Shown piece after piece: positions 20,477-21,783 of a DNA stretch of 21,783 nt (its first letter is position 1; every line of letters starts with the position of its first letter). This DNA comes from Monoraphidium neglectum. Lineage: Eukaryota; Chlorophyta; Chlorophyceae; Sphaeropleales; Selenastraceae. The stretch covers positions 1 to 21,783 of the forward strand of contig NW_014012947.1 of the NCBI RefSeq assembly GCF_000611645.1, in the 5' to 3' direction. The notes below the pieces were generated by a model. That model saw only the letters and a list, made by a program, of their open reading frames with translations, was not told the origin of the DNA and ran no database searches. The translations under genes and the position numbers were made by a program.

Positions 20477-21783
20477 ATGTCGACCCTCGCCCACCCGGCC
20501 GGGATGGCCACGAGGGCCTCGTCCCTGGCTGGCAAATACCCCGGCCTGATTGGGTCAAGGCTCAGCACCAGCCGTCGCATTGGACGCGTCACCAGGGCGC
20601 GCACAGTTGAGGCCGTTCGGGCCGCCCGCCGCAATCGCGCTGCGGTGGTGGTGCGCGCCGCCTCCAAGACAGGCTCTGCTGCCGGAACTCAGGCGAGCCA
20701 ACGGGCGGGATCGGCGGCGGGTGCATCCCAACAGCGAGGCGGGCGCGGCTACGGTTGACCGCTTCTGGGCCGATGCCAGCATGAGAGCATTGCGTCAGCG
20801 GTCCCTGCCGCACCCTCAGCCGAGGCCACGCATGGTGCACCTGCCTTTGCCCGCCGCAGGTCGTGAGCGCTGCCAAGGCCGTCGGCACCCAGCTGATCAA
20901 GCAGGCGGCGCTCGCGGCGCGCGGGCCTGTCTTTGTCATTGGTAGGTGCTTCAACTGCGCACGTGCGGCCGCCCGCTGGGGGCTGCGAGCACGGCGGCTG
21001 CGCGGCACCGCGCGCCGCAGCGCTGTAGGCCACACAAATGATTCAGCGGGCTGCAGGGCTCCCCGGCAAGTTTGGGAGCTGCACATGCATCCCTGATGCT
21101 AGCTGCAGCGCCTGTGTCTCAGGTGAGGGTTGCTTGCTGACGCCCCTGGGCCATGCGCACCCCGCCCGCGACGCCGCTGCATCCGCAACCCCCAGGCGCC
21201 GAGGGCCAAGCATCGCTGACGCTGGTCCGGGAGCTGGCGACAGCAGGCGTCAAGGTCGTGGCAGGTGCGCGGCAGCTTCCCCGTGCCCGCGTCCCCGGCC
21301 CCATCCGTCGCCCCACATGCGCCGGTCTGAGCATCGTGCCGCGGGCCGGCCAGCCATGCATGCGAATGTACTGCAGCGTCTGACAGCTTGGCCGCCCCGC
21401 CTGCGCCGCAGCGGTCTCGGACGGCGAGTTGGGTGAGGCGGTGATCGCGTTTGCCAAGAAGTATGAGCTCATTCCGCCGTCCGCGGCCGGCAACGTGTCT
21501 GTGGCGGAGGTGGACCTGAATGATCTGGCCGCCTACATCCCGAGGTGGGCCTCGCATGGCGGGGGCATGGCTCCTCAGCGGCATGCATGGGACGCACGCG
21601 CAGCATGGGGGCGGGAGCGGGGCACGTGTTGCATGCATGTTAGGCCCGCATCGGCATGCGACCATGCATGCAGCCGCCCGGCACGTGCGCATGCCCACCT
21701 GCTGGCCCCCTTGACGCGTGCGGCGGGCCCCCTTCAGGCGCGCGCGCGTCGTGGTGGTGGAGGGCGACGCGCCGGTTGGCAGC
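20477..21783 (+). CDS. Plastid NAD(P)-binding Rossmann protein, pTAC16-like (5' part, cut by window edge)
   Basis: Proposed exons (plus): 20477-20650, 20860-20941, 21196-21264, 21412-21544, 21738 to beyond 21783, giving at least 130 aa. Residues 1 to about 58 are rich in Ser, Arg, Ala and Thr with almost no acidic residues, as in a chloroplast transit peptide. Then comes a Rossmann start: PVFVIG-AEGQAS, a helix LTLVRELATAG, then VKVVAAV, later AKKYELIPPSAAG and a VVVVEGDAP strand. The order and spacing match pTAC16, an atypical SDR-like thylakoid/nucleoid protein of plants. The third Gly of the GxxGxxG motif is Ser here. The exon 1 donor is ambiguous: GTGCGC after 20650, or a GC donor after 20692 that would keep a typical RAASK transit-peptide end; both keep frame. 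Alternatives are other NmrA-like or atypical SDR proteins. The substrate is not predictable. Confidence 0.7.

Overview
The window looks like nuclear DNA of a GC-rich green alga (core Chlorophyta). Evidence: every gene is split by short GT-AG introns with algal-style donors (GTGCGG, GTGCGC, GTGAGT, GTGGGT). Coding exons are very GC- and Ala-rich, introns carry (CA)n/(GT)n and poly-C tracts, and TGTAA-type polyadenylation signals occur. Two proteins (a PAM1-like RabGAP and a pTAC16-like plastid protein) have plant-lineage character. The species cannot be named from the sequence. I found no prokaryotic operon, rRNA, tRNA, CRISPR array or intact transposon. All gene models below were spliced by hand: exon frames join without a shift at every junction and follow conserved family motifs, but no transcript evidence was available.

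Layout: (1) 1-4774, minus strand: a TBC-domain Rab GTPase-activating protein of 9 exons, open at the left edge, with both catalytic fingers and a long disordered polyQ/acidic/poly-Gly tail. (2) 5641-9947, minus: a secreted subtilisin-like protease, 5 exons, 1121 aa, with signal peptide, propeptide, complete Asp/His/Ser triad, about five tandem bacterial-type Ig-like repeats and a C-terminal FN3-like domain. (3) 11087-14723, minus: a tandem paralogue of (2), 5 exons, 875 aa, with only about two Ig-like repeats. (4) about 16631-20077, plus: a helical-repeat protein resembling the OPR/FASTK-like organelle RNA-binding families, with a Gly/Tyr-rich insert and an AT-hook-like tail. (5) 20477 to the right edge, plus: the 5' part of a plastid-targeted NAD(P)-binding Rossmann protein resembling pTAC16.

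How the genes relate: the two proteases are clearly a tandem duplication. They share two intron positions, a catalytic domain and a C-terminal module, but differ in three other intron positions and in Ig-repeat number. The RabGAP would act in vesicle traffic. The two plus-strand genes are head-to-tail and both plausibly organellar, but eukaryotic adjacency is weak evidence of shared function.

Most worth a second look: the bacterial-type subtilase pair and its intron turnover; the Met-to-Gln change next to the catalytic Ser in both; complementary (AC)n and (UG)n arrays flanking a frame-breaking 101-nt exon of the RabGAP; and a GC-AG intron that splits the codon of the RabGAP catalytic arginine.
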